Assembly (NCBI GenBank): GCA_910890315.1
Contig: CAJVGD010000042.1
Span: 744,001 to 808,000 of the forward strand
DNA: 64,000 bases
Source: Serendipita indica DSM 11827
Taxonomy: Eukaryota > Basidiomycota > Agaricomycetes > Sebacinales > Serendipitaceae
Direction: 5' to 3'
In this document: positions 53,201-64,000 of the stretch, one piece after another
Layout of the letters: each line of letters starts with the position of its first letter
Position numbering within the stretch: the stretch's first letter is position 1
Position numbers and translations under genes: made by a program
Notes under the pieces: model-generated
Database searches by the model: none
What the model was told of the DNA's origin: nothing
What the model saw: only the letters and a program-made list of their open reading frames with translations

Positions 53201-56200
53201 TAGATAGATATAAATGAGAAAGGCGCAATCAGCCAACAGTGGCTTACTGTCGGTGTCACAGTCGCATCTTGCATACGTGAAAGCCAATTATCATAAATTC
53301 CTCGACTTAACTCGCGATCATCGGGTCGAGTCTCATCTAACAGGCTTTGAATGAAGAAGGAAATCGCTATATCAAGGTCAGAATTGTTTAGATAGATCTA
53401 TGGGAACTTGCCAGAAATTAACTTTCCGTTCTCTACGCCTTGTGTGAGAAGTGATTGCATAGAATCGCTCTCCAATGCCCATTGCTGATGTGTTTTCCGG
53501 GAAAGAGGATCTTTGAGCTTCATGAGAATGTGCGACCACAGCAGAATGTGCTGCACGAGAATATCTTCATTGCCCTCGCCGGCGAGATGGTCCACCCTTC
53601 GTCTCAAGACAGCACAAGACATTTGAGTGGCGTAGCCACGACACCTTGCCCCGACGGAAGATAACAGCTCGAGCGTATCATCATGGTGCAGTTGGGCAGA
53701 CGACGCATGGAAAAGAAGCCATGGGAATGCCATGACTCTAGATCATAAGTTCTTGGTCTGTAGTAGAGATAATGATGCTCACTCCTTTGTCGAAAATCCT
53801 CCGATCAATGCCACTGAAGGCGTCACACTAGGATCTAATTGAAGAAGGAGCTCGCGCATTGCCGGAGGATGCCAGTCTCGAATGAGAGAAACAGCTCTCT
53901 GAATAGAATTTGGCGAGAGATTCTGATCACTCAAACGAACCCAATCCACGAGTTCGTAGGCCATAAGGGCCCCTTTTTCGGGATCTGTCTTGCAGGTTAG
54001 TCCCGGATGGCCTGATCAAGCAGATAGAAGCCAACCAATATGTAGTGATTCTACCGCGTCTAGAAAATCTGCTACCTCAGGTCCCTCGTGTACAGTAACA
54101 CCGATAGGCGGTCGCTTTGACAGCGGTAGAGTAGACCTGAGAATTCGGATTTCACGCGAAATGCCTTCGAGTAATGTCGCCGAATGAGAACTCTTGTCAG
54201 ATTCTGACACAGCTCGCTCCAGTCTATTTGCGACCCTGGCCGCATACTGTTCGTCTGGTTGTTTGATACTGACACCTAGTATCACTTGTCGCAAATAGGT
54301 TACAATTGCCAAAGCAGCGGACGTCGGCGAGTCGGTGCTGCCGCTGAGAATGGAACCAAAGGTATCCAGCAGTGCTACCAGAAGCGGACTTGCAGCGTGG
54401 AAGTGTGTGTAACCTTCGAGAGCCTCCTTGTGGTTCTCATCCGAAGAGTTGGCCGCTGGATAGGCAAGCAAGTAGTACGATTGGGCCGCTTCAATATACC
54501 GCCACGGCGACTTGATGCATGTACGAATGCACTGATCCAGAACGAGGCTCATGGTGTCTCGCTCGTCAGCCAATGCTGCGCCGTCCGGGTCCTTGGCATT
54601 GACGCGCCTTGCTCCTCTTGGAAGGGCTTCCAGCCAGACATTCAATTCCTGAGGGTCATGCTCAAAGAGCGGACTCGGAGCGAGCACCGATCTGAGAAGG
54701 TCGGAGTATGTTTCTGACAGTATTGGTCCTGTTGGTAGCATGTAGAGATGAATTATTTGTCGGAGTTGAGTTTGCTGAGAGTCGCCTGCGAATGATCAGT
54801 CGAGGTTAATATATACATGAAAGGACTGACCTGTGCTTGTATGCCAAATGAACTGATCGCTAAGCTGAAGAAGTCGCAAAACATGTAGTTGGCAAACGGC
54901 GTCGAATCCTATCTCGCCTCGTGTGGCGCTTGAAAGAGCTGCTAGCGAGGCGGCAAAGCTGTTTCCGACTCCTCCGTGGAGTAGCTTGCTCACGTCGTAT
55001 CTCGCTTCCAATGGAAGATCTGGTAACACCTTGTAGTATAGCCACATCAAGCGCAAGGCTGCTTCGGTGGTCATACTGCCTCTCAGCGCTTGAGACGAGG
55101 ATAAAGACTCAACATTTATGCCCCACTGAGTATTCGAAGCCTTTTGTTGGGCAAAAGCGACAATTACTTCGAAGGGTGGCGTCCTCCTTCGAAAGTCTTT
55201 CTCCATCTCTTTCCTTCTCAACGCCCATTGACCAGTTATAGGATCCTCTGCTAGTACTTCCTCTGCCTTCTTGAATAGGCGTATGATCAAATCAAATTTG
55301 TTGATAGCGCGAATAAGGCATAGCGCTGTGGTATGCTGAACGAGACTGGATGTACTCTGAAGTCCCTTGGTGATGTATGTCCTTGACCAAGGCGATGGCA
55401 ACACGTTGTCCATTATAGCTAATAAGGGGGGAGGAGCCGAATGATATTCTTGTGTGTTCCCAGTCGAGGACGAGAAGCTTTCGGTAGGTATCGATAGAGA
55501 GATGACGGACCCGAGCCAGCTCATGGCAATGATCCATTTCGACGATAACCTTGGTTCGAAGGAAAGACCAATAGCTGCGAAGTAACTTTGTGAAATAATT
55601 AGAACGTATTAGATAAATAGGAGAAAGCCCACCCAGCGACAAGTTCAGGGCACGCTTGGAGAATGCGAAGTGCAAGCTCTTGTTGCCTGGCATCCTCTGT
55701 GGGACGGAGGGTCTTTATGAACCGTCCCAGGATGCGATTGTAAATTTTGCTTCCCGACGACCCTTGCTGAGCGCTCGGCCGCTCAAGATCCTCTTCTGCA
55801 TCCTGATCGTCACCAGTATCTCTTGGGTACCATCCATTATCCTTGAAGCAGATTCCGATACCTGGTTTGGTGCAAATAGCAAGTAGGAAGTGATGGACGA
55901 CGTCAGCCGGCTTGCTTTCTGGGTCTGGAGTTTCCAAAGAAGCCCTTGCATAGAGCTTCGTCAACTAGTTTCGGGCTCAGTTAACACGTCCGTCAAAATA
56001 TTGGGTGAGACACACTTGAGATAGCACTTGTTCACCAAACAACCCAATCTTCACGGTGCGCTTGATTTTATTGTCGCGCCAGATGCCTTCCCAGCTCACT
56101 TCGAGAATGGTCTTGACTAGCGGATAAGGATCTTCTGATATCCTCTTGAAAATCGCAAGGAAGATTTCACGCTGGGTTTCGAGGAACGTTGCCTTGATTG

Positions 56201-57035
56201 TGGGCGCGACAGATGAGCGGACGAAGCTCAGGAGGAACATGATGTAAAGTGTACGAATGTCCGGTTTGATGAAGGGGTCAACACTCAGGTCTATTTGCCC
56301 CTTTCTTCTCATATGAAACAATCGAAAGAGCGACTGGACAACCGTCAATAGCATAGACGGATGAAATAACTACCTACCTTGTTGCTCCACATGAATTGTT
56401 CATAGACCTTGAGCTTTTCCATACCTCCTCCATAATCTGAGAGGGCATTCCAGACCTTGAGCGCGACGAGGACGAGATCAGTCTGAGCGCTGTTCAGATG
56501 TGAATTCAATCTCCGGCTCGAGGTCGGAGACAAGAGTGTTTTGACGATGGGAAGTCCAAGGTTATGATACGCATATTGGGTTGAAAGGAGGTTAATCAAA
56601 GAGGCGAATACACCGAGGGCAAGGTGCTGGTGGACGATACTTTGCTGGGCGAAGTCAGTAATCTCAGAGTGGCACAAAGAGAGGGTTACCTTTGAGAGTA
56701 GTTCCCAGGCAGAGAATACCTCTGCGGCTGACGGCGACCGAGCGAGATAATCCTTTGCTACTAAAAGCCGTGTATCGTCTGAAGAAATGGCGCCCAGCTC
56801 GTGATTACGGATTGTCCATTGGTTTCTGAGTTTTATAAGATCTGTGCATCCGATTTTAGCAGGCGCGTAAACCTGCAGACAAGCTTTCCTCACTGGCCAC
56901 TAGCTGTTGGACGTCTGTCACTCGCAAAGAGTTTAGAACTTGTTCTCCCGAGGTAAATACATCGTGAATTTCCTGCTGTTCGACTCTTTTTGTGACTCTG
57001 GACTGTGCGGTTGATTGTGGTCGAAGGCGAGGCAT
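50263..57035 (-). CDS. URB1: URB1/NPA1-like pre-60S ribosome assembly factor
   Basis: The largest gene here, about 6.8 kb with roughly fifteen short introns and near 2,000 residues. The start MPRLRPQSTAQSRVTKRVEQ at 57035 is the first ATG. The N-terminal Npa1 domain includes KLRNQWTIRNHELGAIS, KDYLARSPSAAEVFSAWELL, SFVRSSVAPTIKATFLETQRE and DNKIKRTVKIGLFGEQVLSQ. Helical repeats fill the middle. The C-terminal NopRA1 domain shows SAGYDPLFIILLLAQLLA, SARDDQLRNLGWTVFGGMYDKLE, LPSYTTLFFAHAFRSLFAPSS and WMLRFLSDGMVSSGDWKVLQRRHTW. It ends CISSSSFK at 50263. In yeast Urb1 is part of an early pre-60S particle in the nucleolus. Exon edges are approximate; identity is secure. Confidence 0.9.
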
Positions 57036-57422
57036 TGAATGTTTGCCGCTGAGTGTAAGCAGTTTGCCTTGGTGTTTGAATCGGGGCTCTGCAATGCAGG
57101 ATAATGGTACGCGTACAGACTGCCGCACGCTCCCACAAGACGCCTGGGAATCAAGTTTATAACTTGGACCCCGCCACTCACGCTGTTGCTGCCAAGGACG
57201 CGACGTCTAGCGTCCCCAGCGGGTTTTGTGCATCTTCAAGTTCTTTTTCAGTCCAGCGGCGCGGTGCAGCTCACTCTATTTCATTTTCAATTCGTCCTCT
57301 AGCCCGTTCAGCATTCTGAGCCGCCTCCGGCTTTAGTTTCGACTCTTGCTTTGGACTTGGAACCCTTCACTTGAAATAAACCTCAAATTTTCTTCACTTT
57401 TTCCCTAGAAATCGTCTTCACC
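57036..57422. promoter_or_regulatory. Shared promoter of URB1 and the REX1-like gene
   Basis: 387 bases between divergent start codons. The REX1 side is pyrimidine-rich just before the ATG (tcttcactttttccctagaaatcgtcttcacc), typical of fungal 5' leaders. A taatggtacgcgtacagac element lies near the middle. No TATA box. Confidence 0.5.
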
Positions 57423-59633
57423 ATGTCCAAGCGGCCTATGGACACCCGTTCAAGCCCGCCTCCATTGCACCAACTCCCTAAACGCAAAAAGACAAGCATA
57501 TCTGCACCTTCCGGTCAAAATAGTATCTCAACGCTTCATTCGCCGACTGCCTCGCTCGATTCTACTGTTACAAGCGGCCCTCCACGCCCTCAGCTGATGC
57601 AGGCTCCCTCCAGTTCCATGTCTCAAGGAAATCCACAGAGCTCCGATGGATGGACAAAGGTTAATAAGCGCAAGGAGAAAAAGGCAAAGAAAGCAATGCA
57701 TAGTGCTTCCAATAACCCACCGAGCTTTGCATTCAATGTTCAAGAGCTGGTCCGCCTACAAACTATCTCCCTCCCTGTAAGCATTATACTGGTGATAGGG
57801 GACTCTACTCAGCATTCATACAGGAGATCCGTGATCTGGCCCTTCACTTGATGGGCGACGCATCTCCACCTTCGTGGCTACGGGTCTCAAACAAAGGATC
57901 GATTCAGCGTACAGTGGTGCTCCTCGTTCCGGGTATCACTCGACAGATCTTCGTACCACATCTACAACCAAAGCCAAATACTAGCAACCCACTGCTTCAC
58001 GTCCCTCCCTTCTCTCAAACGTCCGCTCCGTCCTGCAAGGTCTCCTTCTTGAGCACATTCCTTCATGCGGTTCCGACTAAAGCACCTGGCGAGGCTCAGA
58101 GGATGCATAGCGTTCTTCATGGCTTCTTTATGGGGCCTGTTAGCGGCGAGGAAAAGAAGAGGCGAATTCTAGATCGGATCAAAGGTCAGGGCTATTCATA
58201 GGCATCCAAAAAATAATTCTGAAATACTTCGTGCAGGGGAGCGTGAGGCCGCGCAGGATGTCGAGTCTTTCCTCCTTACACCCCAACAACTCTTAGAGAA
58301 CGAGTATCCAGTGCCGAGTTGGATGTCCGAAGCCAGTCAGCTGGACGACACTTGGCTACAAATCCCAGAGTACACGGGAACAGGCAAAGATAGGATACTG
58401 GCACTTGACTGCGAGATGGTTAGTAAAGTTGCTAAAATTGAAATCTCTCAATTTATATTCCCTAGTGTATCACGACGGCTGGTCGAGAGCTGACGCATGT
58501 ATGCATCATCGACTTCGAGACCGGAGAGAAGCTCTATGACGAGCTGGTCCTTCCGTCTGCACCAATCACCGACTATTTGACCCGTTTCTCTGGTATCACA
58601 CCTTCTTCCCTAGAATCCGTCAACACTCGACTCGCAGATGTGCAGGAGCACCTCAGGTCCTTGATGTCACCGTCCACGATCCTACTTGGTCACTCTCTCG
58701 AAAGCGATCTCAAGGCAATGAAGGTGGCCCACGGGAGATGTATTGACACCAGTGTCATCTACCATCACCCACGCGGCCATCCCTTGAAGCCCGGTCTTAA
58801 ATGGCTGATGAAGAAATGGGCTGGCAAGGACATTCAAAATCGTGGAGATGGGGGACACGATCCAGAGGAAGATGCTCGATCCTGCATTGAGCTCCTGAAA
58901 CTCAAGCTCAAAAACGGCGCCGGATTTGGTCATTTCATGGTCGACATGGAGAATATACTGGAACGGATGGCGAGATCCAACAGCAAGAACGGAAAAATGA
59001 TCCGTACTGCCGTCATTGATTATGGAAATCCATCGACCTGGCTAGGCAGTAAAGCGACCAGTACCACTGCCTGCACTAACGATGACGACGTGGTAAAAGG
59101 GATCCAGGATTCCCTTGGGACACATCAATTTATCTTTGGGCGTATGCTCGAAGTGAGCGAAGGTCTTGGATGTGAGTCGCCATACCAAACATATTTTCTG
59201 GCATTTATTTTTTGTCTACAGGGACCTCTAAGAAGACGTTGCAGATGGCTGGAACGCCTCCGATAACCTCCACAAACCTTGACCAGGTCGTCCCGCAAGA
59301 GCCTACGAAATCGGCAGACGAGCTTTACAGTGAACTCGACGGTCGGTTGACGGCGCTGTATCGCTCTTTACCGCCTGCAACAGCATTCATTCTTTTCACC
59401 GGACATGATGATCCGCGGAAAATGGCCCAGATGAATAGCAAAAAGGCTGCGTTCGAGACCGCTATCAGAGAAGGTGGGTATACTGCTAACTCTGGGGTTG
59501 TCTCATGTTATTTTTAGGCAAAACCCCCGAGCAGATACCGAAAGAAGAATGGTGGACATCGCAAGAGAGCCGAGAGCTTGAGGACGAAGTAGAACGAGTC
59601 AAGCAGGGTCTATTGTTCCTCGGAATGAAGTGA
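57423..59633 (+). CDS. REX1/RNH70-like 3'-5' RNA exonuclease (DEDD)
   Basis: Starts MSKRPMDTRSSPPPLHQLPKRKK, a basic Ser/Pro-rich tail with a nuclear-localisation look. The DEDDh exonuclease core is clear: ILALDCEMCITTAGRELTHV (Asp and Glu), YDELVLPSAPITDYLTRFSG, ILLGHSLESDLKAMK (Asp), CIDTSVIYHHP and GGHDPEEDARSCIELLKLK (His and Asp). A C-terminal region ends VKQGLLFLGMK. Rex1 trims the 3' ends of 5S rRNA, 5.8S rRNA and some tRNAs. About six introns. It is head to head with URB1, another ribosome-assembly gene. Confidence 0.92.
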
Positions 59634-59857
59634 TCAATTTGGTTCTCGGTTCTCGCTATTTGTGTGCCCTATTATTATGCGTAAGCTTGCCGCGTCACGC
59701 CTCTGGGTGGCATTGTATCATTTTGCTTTCGGTACGAGAACTCCTACGATGCATTTGAATCATCTGACATGCGCTTCAGTTGTCTCTACTATTGTATTGT
59801 CTGGAATTTCATTCAATACATCCTTTCTTCCCGGTTAAACATTGGCCCTATCAGAAA

Positions 59858-60843
59858 CTACAGGAAAATTTCACCTCTGGAAGCCACTCGCACCTCACCC
59901 CGCAACTTGACAACAGCACCATCGCATACGACATCGATCTCTCCCCCGCGAGCGCTAACGGCACGGACTTTGCTCACAGGCTCCCCAGTGAGAGCGTCGA
60001 CCTGTGGAGGCACCTTTGCCACCCAGGAACTTGCAGCGAAGGCGATGGCGGACCCACAAACAGGATCCTCGGTGACACCCCACGCAGGGGCGAAAACGCG
60101 GTAGTCGAACCCCAGTGCGTTTGTCGACTCATCCACAACATTGCACTGAGTCACCATGAACAACGTAAACTGCCAATTGTCGGACACCTATGATGGGAGT
60201 AGGTCACATATCGAACCAAATGCAATTGAAGGTCTTACGAAAGCTGATGATACGACATGCAACTCCTTCAATGGCACATTATTGTCAATCTCAATCAAGA
60301 TATACTCAGTATAAGGGGACGCTGGTGAAACAGCGACTGAGAGCACTTTCACGGCCTCGCCCAGTGCGTTCTTGGCCAATTTCCGTGCGATTCGCATCGC
60401 TTCCTCTCCTGTGGGAACCGCAGTCCCTGCCGGTAGATGCACTTCATACTTTGGTGGCTGCGAGGGCACGCGTCTAGCCGTAAGCATGCCGGAGAGTGTG
60501 GAAAATCGTATTTCGTTGACATTGGGTGGTATCAGAGATTCATCTGAGAATACCGCGGCGCTACTGCAAAGCGTTGCATGGCCACAGAGTGCGACTTCGC
60601 CTACAGGCGTGAACCAACGGAGGCCCAACTCGACGTGTCTTCCCCATTTGGCGTGGTTTCGTGAACTTCGATGGTAGATGGTACTACGATGTAGGCTGTC
60701 TCCGAGATATTGAACTCTTTGGCAATGCCGAGCAGCGTCGAGTCTGGATACTTGTGGTCATGAGGGAGGAGAATGACTGCAGCCGGATTCCCGCCAAACG
60801 GCATATTCGTAAACGCGTCGAGAACTGTAAATCTGAGGGACAT
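59858..60843 (-). CDS. PhzF-like isomerase/epimerase family protein
   Basis: Starts MSLRFTVLDAFTNMPFGGNPAAVIL at 60843; an in-frame Met further upstream is less likely because this motif is the family N-terminus. Other blocks are AKEFNISETAYIV (catalytic Glu), LRWFTPVGEVALCGHATLCS and APAWGVTEDPVCGSA. These are the two mirrored halves of the PhzF fold with the active-site Glu, His and Asp-Pro-Val-Cys-Gly-Ser. Bacterial PhzF isomerises a phenazine precursor; fungal members have no known substrate. Three or four exons and about 295 residues. Normal and intact. Confidence 0.93.
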
Positions 60844-60945
60844 TGTTGTGGCAGAGAGCAAGAATAAAGAGTCCAGTGGTGAGTCATTTCCTGACCACAT
60901 GGAGAATACACCCTTCATCAGCACGGCACTCAAGATAATATTGAC

Positions 60946-62000
60946 TCAAGAAAGCAATCGAATGCTCAGGTGTCTCTTGACATCGATGGCATCCTTGCCC
61001 CTAATTTGATTTAGTATACAATGATCGAACCAATGGTTGAGAGAAGTATATCGCGCAGGTAGCTCGAATTCAGCAGGACTAGATTTATTGTGCCCAAACC
61101 TGTGCTGAACCCAACTTACCACGAGGTCGACAACTATATCCTCGCGCAACCATTGAGAAGTTGGCACTCCCAAGGAGGTGCACAGAAGCTCCCTCATTCT
61201 CTCGACTCGGGTTAGTATCAACGGCAGTAGAGAGTGACATCGCAATTGGGTTAATGTGATGATATCCACTCTCTGTCGCTTCAGATCTTGCGAGTGGGTA
61301 ACACCCCAAGCCGAAGTGTGTCGAGTATGTTCTGGTTTTGGGTGAAAGGCCACATATATTCGACGGTGGAAATCTGTTACGCTCCACCACACTCAAAGCG
61401 AGTTAGAGAACGACCGCAAGTCTCTGTCAACTCCACTGATCAGTGCCTTGAGGTGACATCGCAAAAGCACACTAGCCGCGACTGAATTGGGATACCATAA
61501 AGAGTGGATGAATGTGAGACTGGCGAATGGACACCGCGGATCCATAAATATTCGAAACCAATATCTTATATTGTGTTCGATCACTCGAATACACTGTTTT
61601 GGTGCCAATGTAATGTTTTGTAGCCCACTGGGTGTCTTCGGATAGAATTCGTGGAGTCGGCCAAAGAGGTTGACAAGTTTGCCGATCTCACGATTCTCGC
61701 AACCACAAGCATGGTGGGCAGGCGCTCGGACCTTCGAGGGTTCTCTATGAACGTAGAATGTAGCCTTTGGTAATGATTAGAGCCCAACAACCCCAAACTC
61801 GCGAAATTGCGTTCCTTGTTGACAAAAGGTTTTTACCACTTCTGGACGGCGGGTTGAGAGTATGGCATTCACAGAGTTGCCGATAGATTGCTTGTATCCT
61901 TCGTTTATCACTCTGAGAAAATAGGACTGCCCAAATCCTGAGCTAATTGCCAGATATAGAAGGGCTGGGATTGGAAACACAGAAGAGAGCTGAGCAGCCT
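60946..62000 (-). pseudogene. Decayed hypothetical fungal gene
   Basis: Protein-like minus-strand blocks run in order: ALLYLAISSGFGQSYFLRVINEGYKQ and NAILSTRRPEVVK (about 61830-61980), then ATFYVHREPSKVRAPAHHACG and CENREIGKLVNLFGRLHEFYPKTP (about 61640-61760), then CIRVIEHNIRYWFRIFMD (about 61540-61600) and REDIVVDLVVSWVQHRFGHN (about 61070-61160). A TAA lies in frame between the first two blocks (GVVGL, stop, SLPKATF), and there is a second stop after SFSNSL. No plausible intron removes either. I recognise no domain. It appears to be a decayed copy of a fungal gene family; a mis-read exon structure could also explain it. Limits are approximate. Confidence 0.35.
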
Positions 62001-62598
62001 CGTCCGGCGATCACGCTCTGATTCAATGCATGTCACGCTCGCTGAAGTAAGCCGTTAATACACTATTTTAGCATCTTGGGGCTCTCAGGTCGCCTATCGG
62101 TAGTGAGAATGGTTTTCAAGCCCACCTTTGTCCTCAAGCGTTGGGATGGGACAGAATACTCGCCGAGGTAGTTCAATCACCATTTTTGGGCGTATAACTG
62201 AGACACCTGGCTGGTTGCGGGTCAAGTCCTCCTCTCTGGGATCGAAGTCCCTTCAAATGTGGACTGTGTGCCGAGTAAGGCCAAAAGGGTGGGATTACCC
62301 AGTCAATCAGACACCTGTCAGAGTCTAGATCATCTTGATAGTCATTCTCCACGTCCCATAGGGTCGCCGCATATAAGGTGGTGTCCAAAGTTTTGACCTC
62401 TCAGCAGTTTCGACCTGTTCTCGACGACGCCAAAACCAGTGGATAGAAACAAGAAGCTAAGTGTACAAATAAAAAGTGCAAATAACGTTGATATGCGACG
62501 AGGGACCGGCCATTCTGCGAGCTGTCGGTCAGTTCATGGCTCTCCGCGGTTGAAGGCTGGCTCACCGTCGATTACGCGCAACCTAGGCTCGTGCCCCA
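62001..62598. other. Region between the decayed gene and the SET gene
   Basis: No supportable gene. A minus-strand open frame at 62173-62388 (MDTTLYAATLWDVENDY...) may be an upstream exon of the decayed gene but cannot be linked. No repeat seen. Confidence 0.45.
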
Positions 62599-63631
62599 CT
62601 ATGGAAGAGGAAATCTGAGAATTTGTGGTCGTTGGTTTGGCGCCTCAAGCTCAGCGTTTGCTCTCTGCAGCCTACGCGTGACTTCAGCATTGTGGGGGCC
62701 GCCGACCGTAGCAGCGGCAGCAGACGCTTGTGCGAGCCAAAGCATGGCGTTGTTGCGGTCGCCAGCCTCCTCACAGAGCTTGTACCCATCGAAGTACAGG
62801 GTCTCCCGGAAGTGCGAGAGGCCTTCCATCCTCAGCAGCGTCAATGCGGTACAAATTTGCGCATATCGTCGCTAAAGGCGATGCATGTCAGTCTCTGTGC
62901 AAGATGATTCTATGGCGTACTCACAGAGAGAAATTCGATTTGTGTCTCTCTTGGGCTTCGTTGTGGCGGCTGCACGATCGCTTTGTACAATGCCACTCGT
63001 CGGTCATCCGAATCCCTGTTCTCAATAATGCAGGCGGGACAGTGGCATAAGAAGCCACTGGACCCCTGGAGCCTAGCACGTCGAGCATCGCGAGTAAAGA
63101 GGAGGCTCGATACATCATACGCGATGCAGAGCTCTTGAGCTCTTGAGATTGCGGAAAGGGCACAGAATCGCATCACTCCAGCCTGCGAATCCCATTTGAA
63201 AGTGACATTTGGCACACACGAGTGGTTGAAACGGGCCGCCAGGAGTAGAAGTCCGGCGAGTTTACGACCGGTCCCGTCAACGTTATCGTAGCCGCATGGG
63301 AGCGCGTTTGCACGGAAACGGCCAAGGTATTCACCATCGTTGAGATACTGATACCCAATACACAAATCCATGAATTGTTGCTGAACAGTAGGAGGTAGAC
63401 GGATGAGATGGTTTCGCACCACCTCATTGGTGATTCCTTCGGGCAATCGAAAGATAGGAGTATCTTCGAGAAGTATCGTGCCCTTTGGTATATCTTGCAG
63501 TGCAACATAACCAAAACCAGCGCCGGGGATCTCACAACCTTGGAATAAGTCTGTGGCGACAATCAGTACCGAAGGCTGAGGGGATAATAGGATACTATAC
63601 CAAAGCGCGGAGCAATTGGATGGTAAGGCAT
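62599..63631 (-). CDS. SET-domain protein
   Basis: The best start is the ATG at 63631 (MPYHPIAPRF), joined by a 50-base gtatag...cacag intron to DLFQGCEIPGAGFGYVALQDI. The open frame extends upstream only with a non-ATG start. The SET core shows DIPKGTILLEDTPIF, LLLAARFNHSCVPNVTFKWD (the NHSC/PN cofactor loop), SRAQELCIAYD with the late Tyr, and post-SET cysteines GFLCHCPAC. A helical C-terminus ends PQILRFPLP. The form resembles the SMYD/SET5-like group, without an obvious MYND finger. Substrate unknown; likely a protein lysine methyltransferase. Two or three introns. Confidence 0.85.
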
Positions 63632-63759
63632 TTGAAGCAATAACCGTAAGGAGAATAGAAATGTCGATGTAGTGGTGGCTCACCCATCCTCTTAGCGCCT
63701 CCACTTAAGTACTTTCGGGGATTTACGCGTCAAAAAGGCTTGGATCAAACCCCTATCCC
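63632..63759. promoter_or_regulatory. Shared promoter of the SET gene and the right-edge gene
   Basis: 128 bases between the divergent ATGs at 63631 and 63760. No TATA box seen. Confidence 0.35.
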
Positions 63760-64000
63760 ATGCACGCGACCTCTGCTACACCTCCAGTCGGCAGTATCAT
63801 GGCCCAGACGTGTCGGAGCGTTATGAAGACCAAAGTGAGTTTCTCGTCTGTTCTAATCAGCATTAATCTCAATGAGATCTCGTTGGCAGAGATTTCATCG
63901 CGCGTTCGGAGCGGAGTTCGGGGTAGAAGGGGTAGCACGTCCTAGGGGATTTGCGGGCCATTCTCCTGCCCGCTTCATCGTTTCAGGTTCTATGGACAAT
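63760..64000 (+). CDS. Start of a hypothetical gene, cut by the window edge
   Basis: ATG at 63760 begins MHATSATPPVGSIMAQTCRSV. A gtgagt donor after VMKTK (63835) pairs with a ggcag acceptor near 63890 to give RFHRAFGAEFGVEGVARPRG, and the frame stays open to the edge (SGSMDN). The canonical donor and clean open frame argue for a real gene. No domain recognised in the ~60 residues visible. Confidence 0.45.

Noticed and set aside
1-64000. LTR or other virus-like elements, DNA transposons, CRISPR arrays, telomere repeats
   Set aside because: No terminal repeats, integrase/transposase motifs, regular spacer arrays or telomeric repeat runs were seen on either strand.

Overview
The window looks like nuclear DNA of an agaricomycete fungus (Basidiomycota). 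Almost every gene is cut by short GT-AG introns of roughly 45-60 bases, intergenic gaps are often under 200 bases, and the protein set is typically fungal: Zn2Cys6 regulator, fungal L-2-hydroxyglutarate dehydrogenase, URE2-like glutathione transferases, GH16 glucanase, RAP1 with BRCT plus Myb domains, and a CBM21 PP1-targeting subunit. A Rhizoctonia/Thanatephorus-like species is a reasonable guess, but only a guess. I see no virus-like element, LTR element, CRISPR array or operon-type bacterial sequence.

Layout. 0-12.5 kb: start of a secreted protein at the left edge, YKT6, signal peptide peptidase, an mtTFB-like mitochondrial factor, a RAP1-like telomere protein, a TAPT1/EMP65 membrane protein, D-lactate dehydrogenase and a tightly spaced APH-fold kinase. 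12.9-20.6 kb: EDC4-like decapping scaffold and ARMC8/VID28, divergent with start codons 18 bases apart. 20.6-25 kb: a ~2 kb tandem duplication carrying two URE2-like GST genes, one frameshifted. 25-31 kb: cytosolic HSP70, a GH16 enzyme and the Hsp90 co-chaperone CNS1/TTC4. 31-44 kb: a Zn2Cys6 factor, an S9 peptidase with a disrupted nucleophile motif, striatin, coatomer zeta, a 1.7 kb gene-poor gap and a CBM21 protein. 44-50 kb: an ACT (CASTOR-like) protein, an intron-bearing tRNA-Arg, L-2-hydroxyglutarate dehydrogenase with two frame breaks, MED7 and COG8. 50-64 kb: the very large URB1 gene divergent from a REX1-type exonuclease, a PhzF-like protein, a decayed hypothetical gene, a SET protein and the start of another gene at the right edge.

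The genes are mainly housekeeping: membrane trafficking (YKT6, RET3, COG8), ribosome biogenesis and RNA turnover (URB1, REX1, EDC4), transcription (MED7, mtTFB, Zn2Cys6), protein folding and turnover (HSP70, CNS1, ARMC8, SPP), signalling scaffolds (striatin, PP1 subunit) and 2-hydroxyacid oxidation (D-LDH, L2HGDH). Strands alternate, producing many head-to-head pairs on short shared promoters. No clearly new system was found. The most informative oddities are the GST duplication, the broken S9 nucleophile motif, the L2HGDH frame breaks, and the very tight spacing between several gene pairs. Exon structures were inferred by eye from splice signals and protein similarity, so internal boundaries are less certain than gene identities.
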